DNA from: an uncultured Porphyromonadaceae bacterium
GTDB lineage: Bacteria > Bacteroidota > Bacteroidia > Bacteroidales > Muribaculaceae
Direction: 5' to 3'
Assembly: GCA_900541835.1 (NCBI GenBank)
Contig: UQLL01000007.1
Span: forward strand, 1 to 64,000
Length of the DNA stretch: 64,000 nucleotides
Below, in pieces: positions 53,161-60,682 of this stretch. Below the pieces are notes generated by a model that saw only the letters and a list, made by a program, of their open reading frames with translations, did no database searches and was not told the DNA's origin. The translations under genes and the position numbers were made by a program. Each line of letters begins with the position of its first letter. Within the stretch, counting starts at the first letter, position 1.

Positions 53161-53168
53161 CAAAGGTA
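53161..53168 (-). promoter_or_regulatory. -7 promoter element
   Basis: TACCTTTG on the minus strand, 22 bases before the lipoprotein start at 53139. Confidence 0.62.
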
Positions 53169-53279
53169 CGGCAGTGTTTACGTACCGCTCAATTAATCCG
53201 TAAAAATGAATTAACAAAGCGTAAATCAGTGTTGACAATCTCGCAATGCAGATTAACAAGACGTATAATGAGCTGATGG

Positions 53280-54320
53280 TCAGTCAGTTGACTTTTTACG
53301 GAAATCGGCAGGGGAGATGCCGACGACCTTGGTGAAGACGCGGATGAAAGCCTGTGGCGAATTGTAGCCGGACATCCCGGCGATTATCTTGACGGGATGG
53401 TCGGTGGACGTAAGCAGCCTGCGGGCATGCTCCACACGCCTGGCGTTGACATAATCGTAGAAGCATGTGGAGGCCTCGCGGTTGAAATAGGCGCTGACGT
53501 AGGTGCGGTTGGAGTTGACGGCCCGTGCAACGTCCGACACCTTGAGGTTGGGGTCGAGGAAGAGCTGTCGCTCGTCCATCAGACGCTCTATGCCTGCCCC
53601 CAGTTCGGAGATAGCCCTGGCCGGGGCGTCTTCAGGCTCGTCCATGGGGAGGTCTTCGTCCGGAGTGCCGAGCTCGTCAATCACATTCTCGTGCTTGTAG
53701 AGGAAATAATCAATCACCATCCACATTGCCACAGATGTCGTGAGATAGATGCACTCCATCACCCCGTTGACGGCCACAGTGTCGAGGATCCATAGCGCCA
53801 ACAGGGCGAAGAAGAACCATAGTATCGACGAGAGCCAGTTGAGGTTTACGTTCTCGGTGTAGGAATACTGCTCCATCAGCAGCCTGTTGTAGCGACGGAT
53901 ATTTACGAGCGTCCACACCAGGTAAGCGACTCCGTAGATGGCCGAACCCACAATCATGAGCCAGTACAGAAGCAAAGCGGCCGAGAAGATGTAAGCTACG
54001 GAAATGGCGACAAAAGGGAGTATGTTGGCAATCACAATCGCCGGCGAAACGCTTCCGGGCCGGACAAGCTCGCGCAGAATCAGCGCGTAGAAGGGTACTG
54101 CCACGATGTCGATGCTCGACAGCAGCCGCCAGGAGTCGTCTCTGAGGTATGGACCGTCGACGATGAAGCCTACCGACAGCAGGCATTGCAGCCCGAGCAG
54201 GGCCATAAGCACGGCGACTACCACCGACAGCTTGCCCACTTTGCGGGCAAAGAACCAGGTGGCCATGCCGAAAAACATCACCGACAGCCCAAGCACGAAC
54301 GCTATGATAATCTCTAACAT
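53280..54320 (-). CDS. Membrane-embedded AraC-family regulator
   Basis: N-terminal half has about six or seven hydrophobic segments (MLEIIIAFVLGLSVMFFG, ILPFVAISVAYIFSAALLLY, WLSSILWFFFALLALWIL). The C-terminal part is an AraC-type double helix-turn-helix (KVSDVARAVNSNRTYVSAYF, VKIIAGMSGYNSPQAFIRVF with TKVVGISPADFRK). It probably senses a ligand in the membrane and binds DNA from there. The ATG at 54320 was chosen because a TAACTTTG element (54326-54333) sits directly upstream; the six-residue-longer frame starts before that promoter. Likely controls adjacent exported-protein genes. Confidence 0.85.
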   Translation of the reverse strand: MLEIIIAFVLGLSVMFFGMATWFFARKVGKLSVVVAVLMALLGLQCLLSVGFIVDGPYLRDDSWRLLSSIDIVAVPFYALILRELVRPGSVSPAIVIANILPFVAISVAYIFSAALLLYWLMIVGSAIYGVAYLVWTLVNIRRYNRLLMEQYSYTENVNLNWLSSILWFFFALLALWILDTVAVNGVMECIYLTTSVAMWMVIDYFLYKHENVIDELGTPDEDLPMDEPEDAPARAISELGAGIERLMDERQLFLDPNLKVSDVARAVNSNRTYVSAYFNREASTCFYDYVNARRVEHARRLLTSTDHPVKIIAGMSGYNSPQAFIRVFTKVVGISPADFRKKSTD

Positions 54321-54325
54321 ACCCA

Positions 54326-54333
54326 CAAAGTTA
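54326..54333 (-). promoter_or_regulatory. -7 promoter element abutting the AraC-family start
   Basis: TAACTTTG ends five bases before the ATG at 54320, implying a leaderless or near-leaderless message. Confidence 0.6.
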
Positions 54334-54408
54334 AACAATTATTACTGATTTCATGGCGATGGATACTGTTGTTTCTTCTATTGTGTGCAGACCAATGGCT
54401 TGTCACTA

Positions 54409-54416
54409 CAAAGTTA
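54409..54416 (-). promoter_or_regulatory. Second -7 promoter-like element between integrase and AraC gene
   Basis: TAACTTTG, 46 bases beyond the integrase stop. It may be an upstream promoter of the AraC gene or the promoter of something displaced by the island. Confidence 0.45.
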
Positions 54417-54461
54417 GCAATAATTTACCGAATGGCCAAGTATAACCCTCAGGATTTAGTC

Positions 54462-55388
54462 TCACACATTCAGATTCAGTGATTTGGTCATGCGGTCGAT
54501 ACATTTCTTTTTTTGCTCCATGTTTGGGTGAACGTAGAGATTAAGAGTGGTGGCGATGTTGGAGTGGCCGAGTATCACACTCACCGTCTTATAGTCGCAG
54601 CCGCTTTCAATGCAGCGGGTTGCAAAGGTATGACGCAATCCGTGAAATACAATGTGCGGTATGCCGATACGTCTGAGCAGCCGCGAGAAATAATCGCGAT
54701 ATGTGCGTGGGTCGGCAGCAGTCTCGTTATCGCTCACCACGAAATCAGCTTTGGCGCCCTTTTTAATAACGCACAAGGCTTGATGGAGCAATGGAGCAAT
54801 CGGAATTTCCCGGTTGGAATTGCGCGTCTTGGGCGATGTCATGAGCCGTTCGGTTTTATGAACATCAGCATTGTAGATTCTCGCGGCTGTATGCGATACC
54901 GTTATCACTCGGCGCGTGAGGTTTATGTCGCTCCATCTGAGAGCACAAACCTCTCCTATGCGCATTCCCGTGCATAGGGCAAGGAGCACTCCGATGTTTT
55001 TAGACGTGGGAGCGGCGGAGATATGTCGGAGAAGCCTTCGCTCGTCGGATAAGGAGAGAACAGGTAATGGCTTACATTCCGTGGATGTCGGGAACGTAAC
55101 ATCCCAGTCGGGAGCGGGAAGGCCGCAGTGCTTTGCCGCGAATTTCATGATAGCCCGCAGTATGGCCAGGATGTCGTGAACGGTCTTACGGCTGAGGCCG
55201 GACGCGAGTTTTGCGTAAACGAACTGTTGGGCATCATCTTCGCAGACTTCTGATTTGGAAGAAAATTCGGGCAGGAGATGTGTCTTGACCGCGAGGAGAT
55301 AGGCGCAGTATGTGGAATGCTTGACGAGTTTCTTTTTCTCGCCAAGCCACAGAGCCGCGATTGAATCGAATGTCAATAATTGTCCCAT
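54462..55388 (-). CDS. Tyrosine-type site-specific recombinase (integrase)
   Basis: N-terminal SAM-like DNA-binding part (FDSIAALWLGEKKKLVKHST) and a catalytic domain with Arg143 in CTGMRIGEVCAL, His249/Arg252 in FHGLRHTFATRC, His275 in ILGHSNIAT, and the nucleophile Tyr285 in LNLYVHPN. All catalytic residues are present at the usual spacing and 308 residues is typical. It is the last gene of the minus-strand island and probably moved the whole 54.4-59.5 kb block. A perfect inverted repeat covers its start codon. Confidence 0.93.
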   Translation of the reverse strand: MGQLLTFDSIAALWLGEKKKLVKHSTYCAYLLAVKTHLLPEFSSKSEVCEDDAQQFVYAKLASGLSRKTVHDILAILRAIMKFAAKHCGLPAPDWDVTFPTSTECKPLPVLSLSDERRLLRHISAAPTSKNIGVLLALCTGMRIGEVCALRWSDINLTRRVITVSHTAARIYNADVHKTERLMTSPKTRNSNREIPIAPLLHQALCVIKKGAKADFVVSDNETAADPRTYRDYFSRLLRRIGIPHIVFHGLRHTFATRCIESGCDYKTVSVILGHSNIATTLNLYVHPNMEQKKKCIDRMTKSLNLNV

Positions 55389-55425
55389 ATTTTGAAAGTG
55401 CTTGTTTTCCTTTCAAAATATGGGA
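55383..55425. repeat. 16-base perfect inverted repeat over the integrase start
   Basis: TCCCATATTTTGAAAG (55383-55398) and CTTTCAAAATATGGGA (55410-55425) around an 11-base centre; the integrase ATG lies in the left arm. It could be an operator, a recombination core site, or an mRNA hairpin that blocks integrase translation. Confidence 0.85.
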
Positions 55426-55444
55426 TAAGGGTCAAATAGTTCTG

Positions 55445-56608
55445 TCAGCGGTTGCCTTTTGCGCGGTTATGATGTTTGCAAAGCATCTGACAGTTGGAGA
55501 TGTCAGTTGCGCCGCCACGGCTCCATGCTGTCACATGGTCAGCGTCCATTTCGCTGAGTTTCCATATTCTCGAGGCATTGGCATCGTGACCGATGGCGCA
55601 GTAATGACAGTTAGAGGCTCCTTTTTCTTTTGCCTCCGCTGTCTGACGTGCATAGACCGCTTTCTTTGTCGCCTCGTCGAAGACGCGGATGTAGAGCAAC
55701 TTGGTATCAGTCTCGCCACCGAGAAGATATTCATAAACCCCTTTGCGGTTCTTCACGTATGGGTCGGCATAAAGTTCCAAAACGCGCTCTTTCATCCGGG
55801 CAGGATTATAAGGCGTGGCATGGTACTTTTCATACAGTTCGCCCCACGGCAGCCCGCGCATCTCGCTTTCGACCAAGGGGAACACGGTGCGCACCCAGTC
55901 TATTACGCTGTTGAAGTAATTGACAAGTTCGGTGATGTCGCTGCTGAAACGGTGAGAGCGCATATAATCCTCGGCATTCCCACGGCTCACCCAGTCGATG
56001 GCGGTGGCAAGGAAATCCTGGCGGTTGACGGCTCCGGCCACGTATGCGCTCCACATCTGCACTTTGGCGCTCTGCGAGTTGCTGAACACCTCTTTGGCCT
56101 TGGTTACGAAAGGTCCGGAATATACCGCGTTAAGCAACTCCTGCCGGTTGAGCGGCACACCGGCAATGTTGATGGTCTTGAACCATTCCTTGATTTCGGT
56201 TTCGGTACCTTCGCACTCGTAGATGAGCAGCGGTGCCGACAGGAACTTTTCGCGCAGCTCCCGGGGCAACGAACCGATGCTCTGCGGCAGACCGTTGGAG
56301 TCCTTTATGGCAAGTTTGCCGTTGAAGAAACGGCCAAGCGAGGTGATGCGCTGCTGCCCGTCAAGGACCTCAAAGCGTCCGTCGGCGGTACGGTTGAAAT
56401 AGATGACACCGAGAGGATAGCCTTTGAGCACAGAGTCGATGACAGCAACGTCCTTTTTGCCGTCGGCATAGATATAGTTGCGCTGATATTCGGGCTGAAT
56501 TGTCAGACGTCCTCCCATGCCGAAAAGGCCTTTGGCTTCCAGCTCATTATAGACAAATCCGTCGCAAATATCGGCGACCGTCCATTCAGTATGTAGTTCG
56601 GTCTTCAT
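55445..56608 (-). CDS. DUF262 + HNH nuclease (GmrSD-type-IV-like restriction factor)
   Basis: N-terminal DUF262 (ParB/Srx-fold) with PEYQRNYIYADGKKDVAVID and the signature VLDGQQRITSLGRFF, expected to bind or hydrolyse nucleotides. The C-terminal 50 residues form an HNH nuclease with a zinc pair (NCHYC) and MDADHVTAWSRGGATDISNC followed by QMLCKHHNRAKG. 387 residues. DUF262 proteins act in GmrSD and SspE-type systems that cut modified or foreign DNA. The start overlaps the small gene upstream by 4 bases. With the methylase in the same operon it is the likely nuclease of a restriction cassette. Confidence 0.85.
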   Translation of the reverse strand: MKTELHTEWTVADICDGFVYNELEAKGLFGMGGRLTIQPEYQRNYIYADGKKDVAVIDSVLKGYPLGVIYFNRTADGRFEVLDGQQRITSLGRFFNGKLAIKDSNGLPQSIGSLPRELREKFLSAPLLIYECEGTETEIKEWFKTINIAGVPLNRQELLNAVYSGPFVTKAKEVFSNSQSAKVQMWSAYVAGAVNRQDFLATAIDWVSRGNAEDYMRSHRFSSDITELVNYFNSVIDWVRTVFPLVESEMRGLPWGELYEKYHATPYNPARMKERVLELYADPYVKNRKGVYEYLLGGETDTKLLYIRVFDEATKKAVYARQTAEAKEKGASNCHYCAIGHDANASRIWKLSEMDADHVTAWSRGGATDISNCQMLCKHHNRAKGNR

Positions 56609-56793
56609 TTCGATTCTATTTCATCGAGGCGTCTGAGAGCTTCTTCTCCGGAAACGAGCGTCGGTTTTCCATCTTCACCTGACATTACGAGCGGCTCTCC
56701 GAGTCTTGCTTTGCGCTCAAACAAGGCTCTCTGTGTCTGCCGGATATTCTCTCTAATCCTTCTGAACAGATCTATCTCTTCCTGTTCTGACAT
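56605..56793 (-). CDS. Small partner of the zeta-like kinase (putative antitoxin)
   Basis: 62 residues: an N-terminal helix (SEQEEIDLFRRIRENIRQTQ), then RKARLGEPLVMSGEDGKPTL and a short C-terminal helix (EEALRRLDEIESK). Such small proteins commonly sit beside zeta-like kinases in Bacteroidota and are assumed to counter them. It overlaps the kinase gene by 22 bases and the DUF262-HNH gene by 4, so all three are translationally coupled. The antitoxin role is inference. Confidence 0.65.
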   Translation of the reverse strand: MSEQEEIDLFRRIRENIRQTQRALFERKARLGEPLVMSGEDGKPTLVSGEEALRRLDEIESK

Positions 56794-57341
56794 TCCACTT
56801 TGATTTTATTTAGTTTGACGGGATCCACAACTTTGTCACTCTCAACAATCGGAGTCAAGCCGTTGGTGTTATCATATAACGCCCAACGGTCAACAATCGG
56901 TACAAAGATATTAAAAAGATTTTGAATACCACGCCAATAGCGGCGGTGAATCACATCTTTCGGAATATTATGTCCTCCTGCTGCCACTCTTGTGGCAACA
57001 CGTTGCTCTGCATACGATGGCGACGGAAGCCAAAAGAACAGGAGCACAACCTCATAGCCGAGGCTTTGGGCGCGTTCCACGAGAGCCTTGTAACTGCGAG
57101 TGGCAAGTGTCGTCTCAATAGCGAATGTCTCCTTATGCGAAAGAAGAAATTTAATGCGCCGCAGCATAATCTTTCCAGCCTCGACCGCGACCTTTTCAGG
57201 CTCAAACGGCGAAAGGCCTTTTGCGATCTCGTCGGCATTGACAAACTCGCGGCAGTCGAGGATTTCCGGGAGTACGGTCATGGACGCGGTAGTCTTTCCG
57301 GCTCCGTTACAACCCGCAATGATGTAAACTTTTGGTTTCAT
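56772..57341 (-). CDS. Zeta-toxin-like P-loop kinase
   Basis: 189 residues with Walker A GCNGAGKTTASM (residues 9-20), the zeta-type substrate segment FVNADEIAKGLSPFEPEKVA, and FAIETTLATRSYKALVERAQ followed by VVLLFFWLPSPSYAEQRVA with a catalytic-type arginine region. Zeta enzymes phosphorylate UDP-GlcNAc-type sugars and block wall synthesis; short chromosomal relatives may phosphorylate other substrates. It begins within the methylase stop (4-base ATGA overlap). Its position between methylase and nuclease genes is unusual. Confidence 0.83.
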   Translation of the reverse strand: MKPKVYIIAGCNGAGKTTASMTVLPEILDCREFVNADEIAKGLSPFEPEKVAVEAGKIMLRRIKFLLSHKETFAIETTLATRSYKALVERAQSLGYEVVLLFFWLPSPSYAEQRVATRVAAGGHNIPKDVIHRRYWRGIQNLFNIFVPIVDRWALYDNTNGLTPIVESDKVVDPVKLNKIKVECQNRKR

Positions 57342-58519
57342 GTTCGTTTAATGAATAAACGGAAATACATTCGTTTGCCGTTCAAATATGGCCTGTCATA
57401 TTTTGCTTGTCCCGGTATTTTTAGCTCGGATAAAGATACGCTTGTAGAGTCTACGCTGCGGTTCTCCGGGGGGGTGGTAAGTGGCTGAGTTACAGGGAGT
57501 TGCGCATTAAATATGCCGTTCGAGGCACCTTTCCCCTCGCTTTCTGTTATACCGATAATCTCAAATTGGTCGGGACAATACTTGTCGAGGAAAGAGATAG
57601 GCACCCCCATAAATCCGTCGTATTTATCTGGAATAGCATCCGTGAAAGGAACTTCGATAGCATTGTAATTATCGTAATGGATATACCCGACACCTCGTAC
57701 TTCCTTATGTTTGGAATACATGATATTCTCCTCCATAGTCATCAATGATAAAGGTTGGTGACGACGCCCATGTTCAATATTAGTAAACCATCTTACACCT
57801 TTGACTCGGATATATTTCTTCCCATTTTCATCAATTCGCCATCCTGCAGCTGTAATTGGATATTCATCTGGAATACCAAACTCTCTGTCGCCGCTCGATA
57901 TTGAAGAACCGAGCCAAATTTGGTTGTTCATTATAAGTGGAAACACTTCCTTATATGTGATAGCGTTCATGTTCCCTAAAATAATGAATTTCTTGTCGGC
58001 CTGGACTATCCATGCAAGGAACTCGCGGAAGAGGGAGAAGGGAGGGTTGGTTACAATGATGTCTGCTTCATCGCGCAGAGTGGTTACTTCAGGGCTGCGG
58101 AAATCGCCGTCGCCCTCGAGGTAACGCCATTCGAGGTCGTGGAAGTCGATGCGACCGTCGCCGTCGATGTCATGGTCAAGCTCGAAAATCTTGCCCTTCA
58201 CGCAGGTTTTGGAAGGGTCGAACTGAGGGGCGTCCTGCTCGAAAAGCGAGGGTTGGTATGGCGCCTTGAACTTCTTGCTGTCGGGTGCGTAGGACGTGGA
58301 GATAAGTTTTTTCAGTCCGAGTGTCTGAAAATGCTGCGCGAAGTAGAGGGTGAAATTGCTCCATTCGGGATCATCGCAAGGCAAAAGAACGGTCTTGCCC
58401 CGGAACACATCGGGGTCATATTCAAGATAAGCGTTGATTTCCCGCTCAATATCGTAATATTGAGTGTAGAACTCATCGTTTTTGGCGGCTTTTGCCGCCG
58501 ATAGTGATTCGTTTGCCAT
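57338..58519 (-). CDS. EcoRI-family adenine-specific DNA methyltransferase
   Basis: 393 residues. N-terminal KAAKNDEFYTQYYDIEREIN is the family opening; TVLLPCDDPEWSNFTLYFAQ is the cofactor-region motif; the catalytic motif is ADIIVTNPPFSLFREFLAWI with Asn158-Pro-Pro-Phe161. SGDREFGIPDEYPITAAGWR and TNIEHGRRHQPLSL are also family-typical. It should transfer a methyl group to the N6 of adenine. The target site cannot be read from sequence. No EcoRI-like endonuclease is encoded; the nearest nuclease is the DUF262-HNH gene. Codon use and base composition are AT-richer than in the flanking chromosome. Confidence 0.92.
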   Translation of the reverse strand: MANESLSAAKAAKNDEFYTQYYDIEREINAYLEYDPDVFRGKTVLLPCDDPEWSNFTLYFAQHFQTLGLKKLISTSYAPDSKKFKAPYQPSLFEQDAPQFDPSKTCVKGKIFELDHDIDGDGRIDFHDLEWRYLEGDGDFRSPEVTTLRDEADIIVTNPPFSLFREFLAWIVQADKKFIILGNMNAITYKEVFPLIMNNQIWLGSSISSGDREFGIPDEYPITAAGWRIDENGKKYIRVKGVRWFTNIEHGRRHQPLSLMTMEENIMYSKHKEVRGVGYIHYDNYNAIEVPFTDAIPDKYDGFMGVPISFLDKYCPDQFEIIGITESEGKGASNGIFNAQLPVTQPLTTPPENRSVDSTSVSLSELKIPGQAKYDRPYLNGKRMYFRLFIKRT

Positions 58520-58533
58520 AATTCAAACGGGGT

Positions 58534-59364
58534 TCATTTCTTTTTCTTGGGAAGAATCTTCTTCTCGTCGGATTTAAGCCGACGCTCCACTTTCTTCACA
58601 TCCTCGGCAGGAGGCAACGCTTCCGGGCGGATGCCACGGTCCAGCAACATATTGCGGACTGCGCTGTTGTTGTCGATATGCTCGCGCTCTATGCCGACCT
58701 GACCGTGCAGGTCTTTCTGCTGAACGTTAACCGAAGTCATTTCAGCTGCGAGGTCTTTTGCCTTTATGGCTATCGTAGAGAGAAAATCGGCGAGCGGCCT
58801 TTTTTCAGGCGCTCCGACACGGCGCTTCATCATGGCCGTGTCAAGACCGAATAATGCACGGTCGCCTTTGGCTCGGATAATGGCGAATCCTCCGGAGTCC
58901 ACTCCACGTTCATAAAGCACTCCCGACAGGGTGTGCTCGGTTGCGGCAAGTTTGGCACGAGCCTGTACGCGCTCATAATCAAGGAGCCGTTGGTGAACGA
59001 TTTCGGCCCGGCGTGTCTGGACTGCGAAGTAGTTCTGAGCAAAGGCTATTTCTGATTTGCGAGGGTCGCCATTTTGCGCGATAAGATAGCATGCATAGCG
59101 AGTCAGCATGACATCATCTATCTGACGCTCAGCGCCTGAACCGAGGGTGACCATTTTGCGGACGTCCGCAAAATGGTCAGGCACAGATTCACTCGCATTT
59201 GAGCAGGATTCTTTGGCTTTCTCTATGACCGGCAGGAAGTTGCGATATTGAGAATATCCCAAGGCCGTGGACAGTTCTCTGGCACTCCAACATTCCACGC
59301 CCTCATATTCGATGGCGATGGATTCAAAACTATTGAATAACTCCTGAATTTCGGACGCTTTCAT
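58534..59364 (-). CDS. dinD: DNA-damage-inducible protein D (DinD-like)
   Basis: About 276 residues. The N-terminal Bro-N-like region has YEGVECWSARELSTALGYSQ and NFLPVIEKAKESCSNASESV. ADVRKMVTLGSGAERQIDDV with MLTRYACYLIAQNGDPRK and FAQNYFAVQTRRAEI are typical of DinD/DinD-like proteins. DinD of E. coli is SOS-induced and inhibits RecA filament function. First gene of the operon, 14 bases before the methylase. A TTG at 59376, better spaced from GGGAG, would add four residues. The C-terminus is Lys-rich. It may act as the DNA-damage sensor of the cassette. Confidence 0.88.
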   Translation of the reverse strand: MKASEIQELFNSFESIAIEYEGVECWSARELSTALGYSQYRNFLPVIEKAKESCSNASESVPDHFADVRKMVTLGSGAERQIDDVMLTRYACYLIAQNGDPRKSEIAFAQNYFAVQTRRAEIVHQRLLDYERVQARAKLAATEHTLSGVLYERGVDSGGFAIIRAKGDRALFGLDTAMMKRRVGAPEKRPLADFLSTIAIKAKDLAAEMTSVNVQQKDLHGQVGIEREHIDNNSAVRNMLLDRGIRPEALPPAEDVKKVERRLKSDEKKILPKKKK

Positions 59365-59510
59365 TTCTATAAACAAGGAAACTCCCTCATAGCATCTGAA
59401 GGCCGACCAAAGCCTGTGCGACTACGAAGAAGTTTCCAAAGTTGTTCGGCTCTCGCCGTATGTCTTTGATAATGATTTAGGTCATTTCAGATGATGCTCG
59501 CCGTTAGATG

Positions 59511-59518
59511 CAAAGTTA
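59511..59518 (-). promoter_or_regulatory. Promoter element of the DinD operon
   Basis: TAACTTTG on the minus strand, about 147 bases upstream of the dinD start. The long AT-rich leader between (59365-59510) has GGAAACTCCC / GAAGTTTCC partial complementarity and no clear reading frame. No -33 TTTG is obvious. Confidence 0.5.
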
Positions 59519-59600
59519 CTAATTTATTCTGACACAGAGGGACTGCGAACGAAATAAACTATTGCCTGCGGACTGTATGGCACATACACCCGGCACTACT

Positions 59601-59619
59601 GTCGGGGTACGCCCCTACA
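59601..59619. repeat. Palindromic repeat family A, shortened copy
   Basis: GTCGGGGTACGCCCCTACA, near the right edge of the island and just past the oxidoreductase stop at 59630. Confidence 0.5.
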
Positions 59620-59629
59620 GTCCTTGGCG

Positions 59630-60682
59630 TCAAATCCTCAGGGCATCGAGAAGGCGATAGGTGGGTAGGAGAGAGGTCAGGGGTGAGAGATTGGTGGAGC
59701 TACGCCCGTCGGCAAGGGCCACGAAGGTGCGGAGCTCGTCGCAGAAGCCGGCGGTGACGAGCTGGTTGTTGGACACGGTAGGCAACACGCCGTTGCAGGC
59801 ATACAGGGTATGGAGTGCCAAGATGGACGGACGTAGTTTCTCCAGGGGGATCCGCAGCAGGGTCCGGGGGTGCGGGGAAAATGTCAGGCTCTCAAGGTTG
59901 TGTAGCTCGAAGGCTCCCTGCGTGCTGTTGACCGACAGATGCTCGAAAGCCCCGGTCCAGCTGTGGCGCGTGGACAGTTCCGCCAGGCCCGAGATGGCGC
60001 CGTGGCGCAGAAGAAGCTGTAATGTCAATTCTCCCCTATTGCGCTGAAGGGTGCTGACGCCCACGACTTCAGGCTCGCCGAAGAGGTGACAGAGCAAGTC
60101 GAGTGGGTGGATGAACAACTCCAGGAGCGGGTCTCCCTCGGGGAAGGCACCCATGGCATACGTCATGCGGTACGACACGGGCCGGCAACGGTCCAGTCTG
60201 TGCCGCAGGATCCTTACCGCCGGTGCATAGCGCTTCTGCATACCGACCAGGCAATCGCAGGAACGCACGGGCCGTGCGTCCGCTATGGAGACGAGTTCGG
60301 AGAGCTGCCGGAGCGTCCGGCACGGGGGCTTCTCCACGAATAGGGACTTGCCGCTCTCCAGCACCCGGCGGGCGATGTCGAAATGGCTGTCGGGTCCGGT
60401 GCATACGAGCACTCCGCGCACCTGCGGGTCGTCGAGCACCTGCCCGAGGTCGGTGGTGGCCTGCACGCCGTAACGGGCCTCGATGAGCGACAGCTTGCGC
60501 CCGTGGCTTCCCCCTCCGCGACAGCAGATATAGCGCAGCGGCACGCCGAGGTGCTGCAACATCGGATAGAGGTTCTGGCGGGCGTGCGACCCGATTCCCA
60601 CAAAGGCGAACTCGCCAGATGTCTCCAAGCGGAGCTGTCGGCGCGTCCGCAGACTCTTGTAGCGGTCAATAAGCTTTTTCAT
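59630..60682 (-). CDS. Gfo/Idh/MocA-family oxidoreductase
   Basis: N-terminal Rossmann fold: EFAFVGIGSHARQNLYPMLQ, VLVCTGPDSHFDIARRVLES, SGKSLFVEKPPCRTLRQLSE with the conserved EKP lysine. The C-terminal part (GELTLQLLLRHGAISGLAEL) is the mixed alpha/beta substrate domain. 350 residues. NAD(P)-dependent oxidation of a sugar or cyclitol is expected. A family-A repeat is read in frame near residues 134-142 (ADARPVRSC), just before the usual GYNRR-like position. Its start overlaps the radical SAM gene by 17 bases. Confidence 0.85.
   Translation of the reverse strand: MKKLIDRYKSLRTRRQLRLETSGEFAFVGIGSHARQNLYPMLQHLGVPLRYICCRGGGSHGRKLSLIEARYGVQATTDLGQVLDDPQVRGVLVCTGPDSHFDIARRVLESGKSLFVEKPPCRTLRQLSELVSIADARPVRSCDCLVGMQKRYAPAVRILRHRLDRCRPVSYRMTYAMGAFPEGDPLLELFIHPLDLLCHLFGEPEVVGVSTLQRNRGELTLQLLLRHGAISGLAELSTRHSWTGAFEHLSVNSTQGAFELHNLESLTFSPHPRTLLRIPLEKLRPSILALHTLYACNGVLPTVSNNQLVTAGFCDELRTFVALADGRSSTNLSPLTSLLPTYRLLDALRI
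60258..60283. repeat. Palindromic repeat family A inside the oxidoreductase gene
   Basis: CAGGAACGCACGG / GCCGTGCGTCCGC. Read on the minus strand it gives ADARPVRSC; the frame is kept. Confidence 0.7.

Noticed and set aside
53280..54338. AraC-family start at 54338
   Set aside because: It lies upstream of a consensus promoter element; the ATG at 54320 begins the first membrane segment.
54409..59518. CAAAGTTA at 54409-54416 and 59511-59518 as island attachment repeats
   Set aside because: Both are the common promoter element TAACTTTG on the minus strand, which also occurs far outside the island; similarity beyond eight bases is weak.
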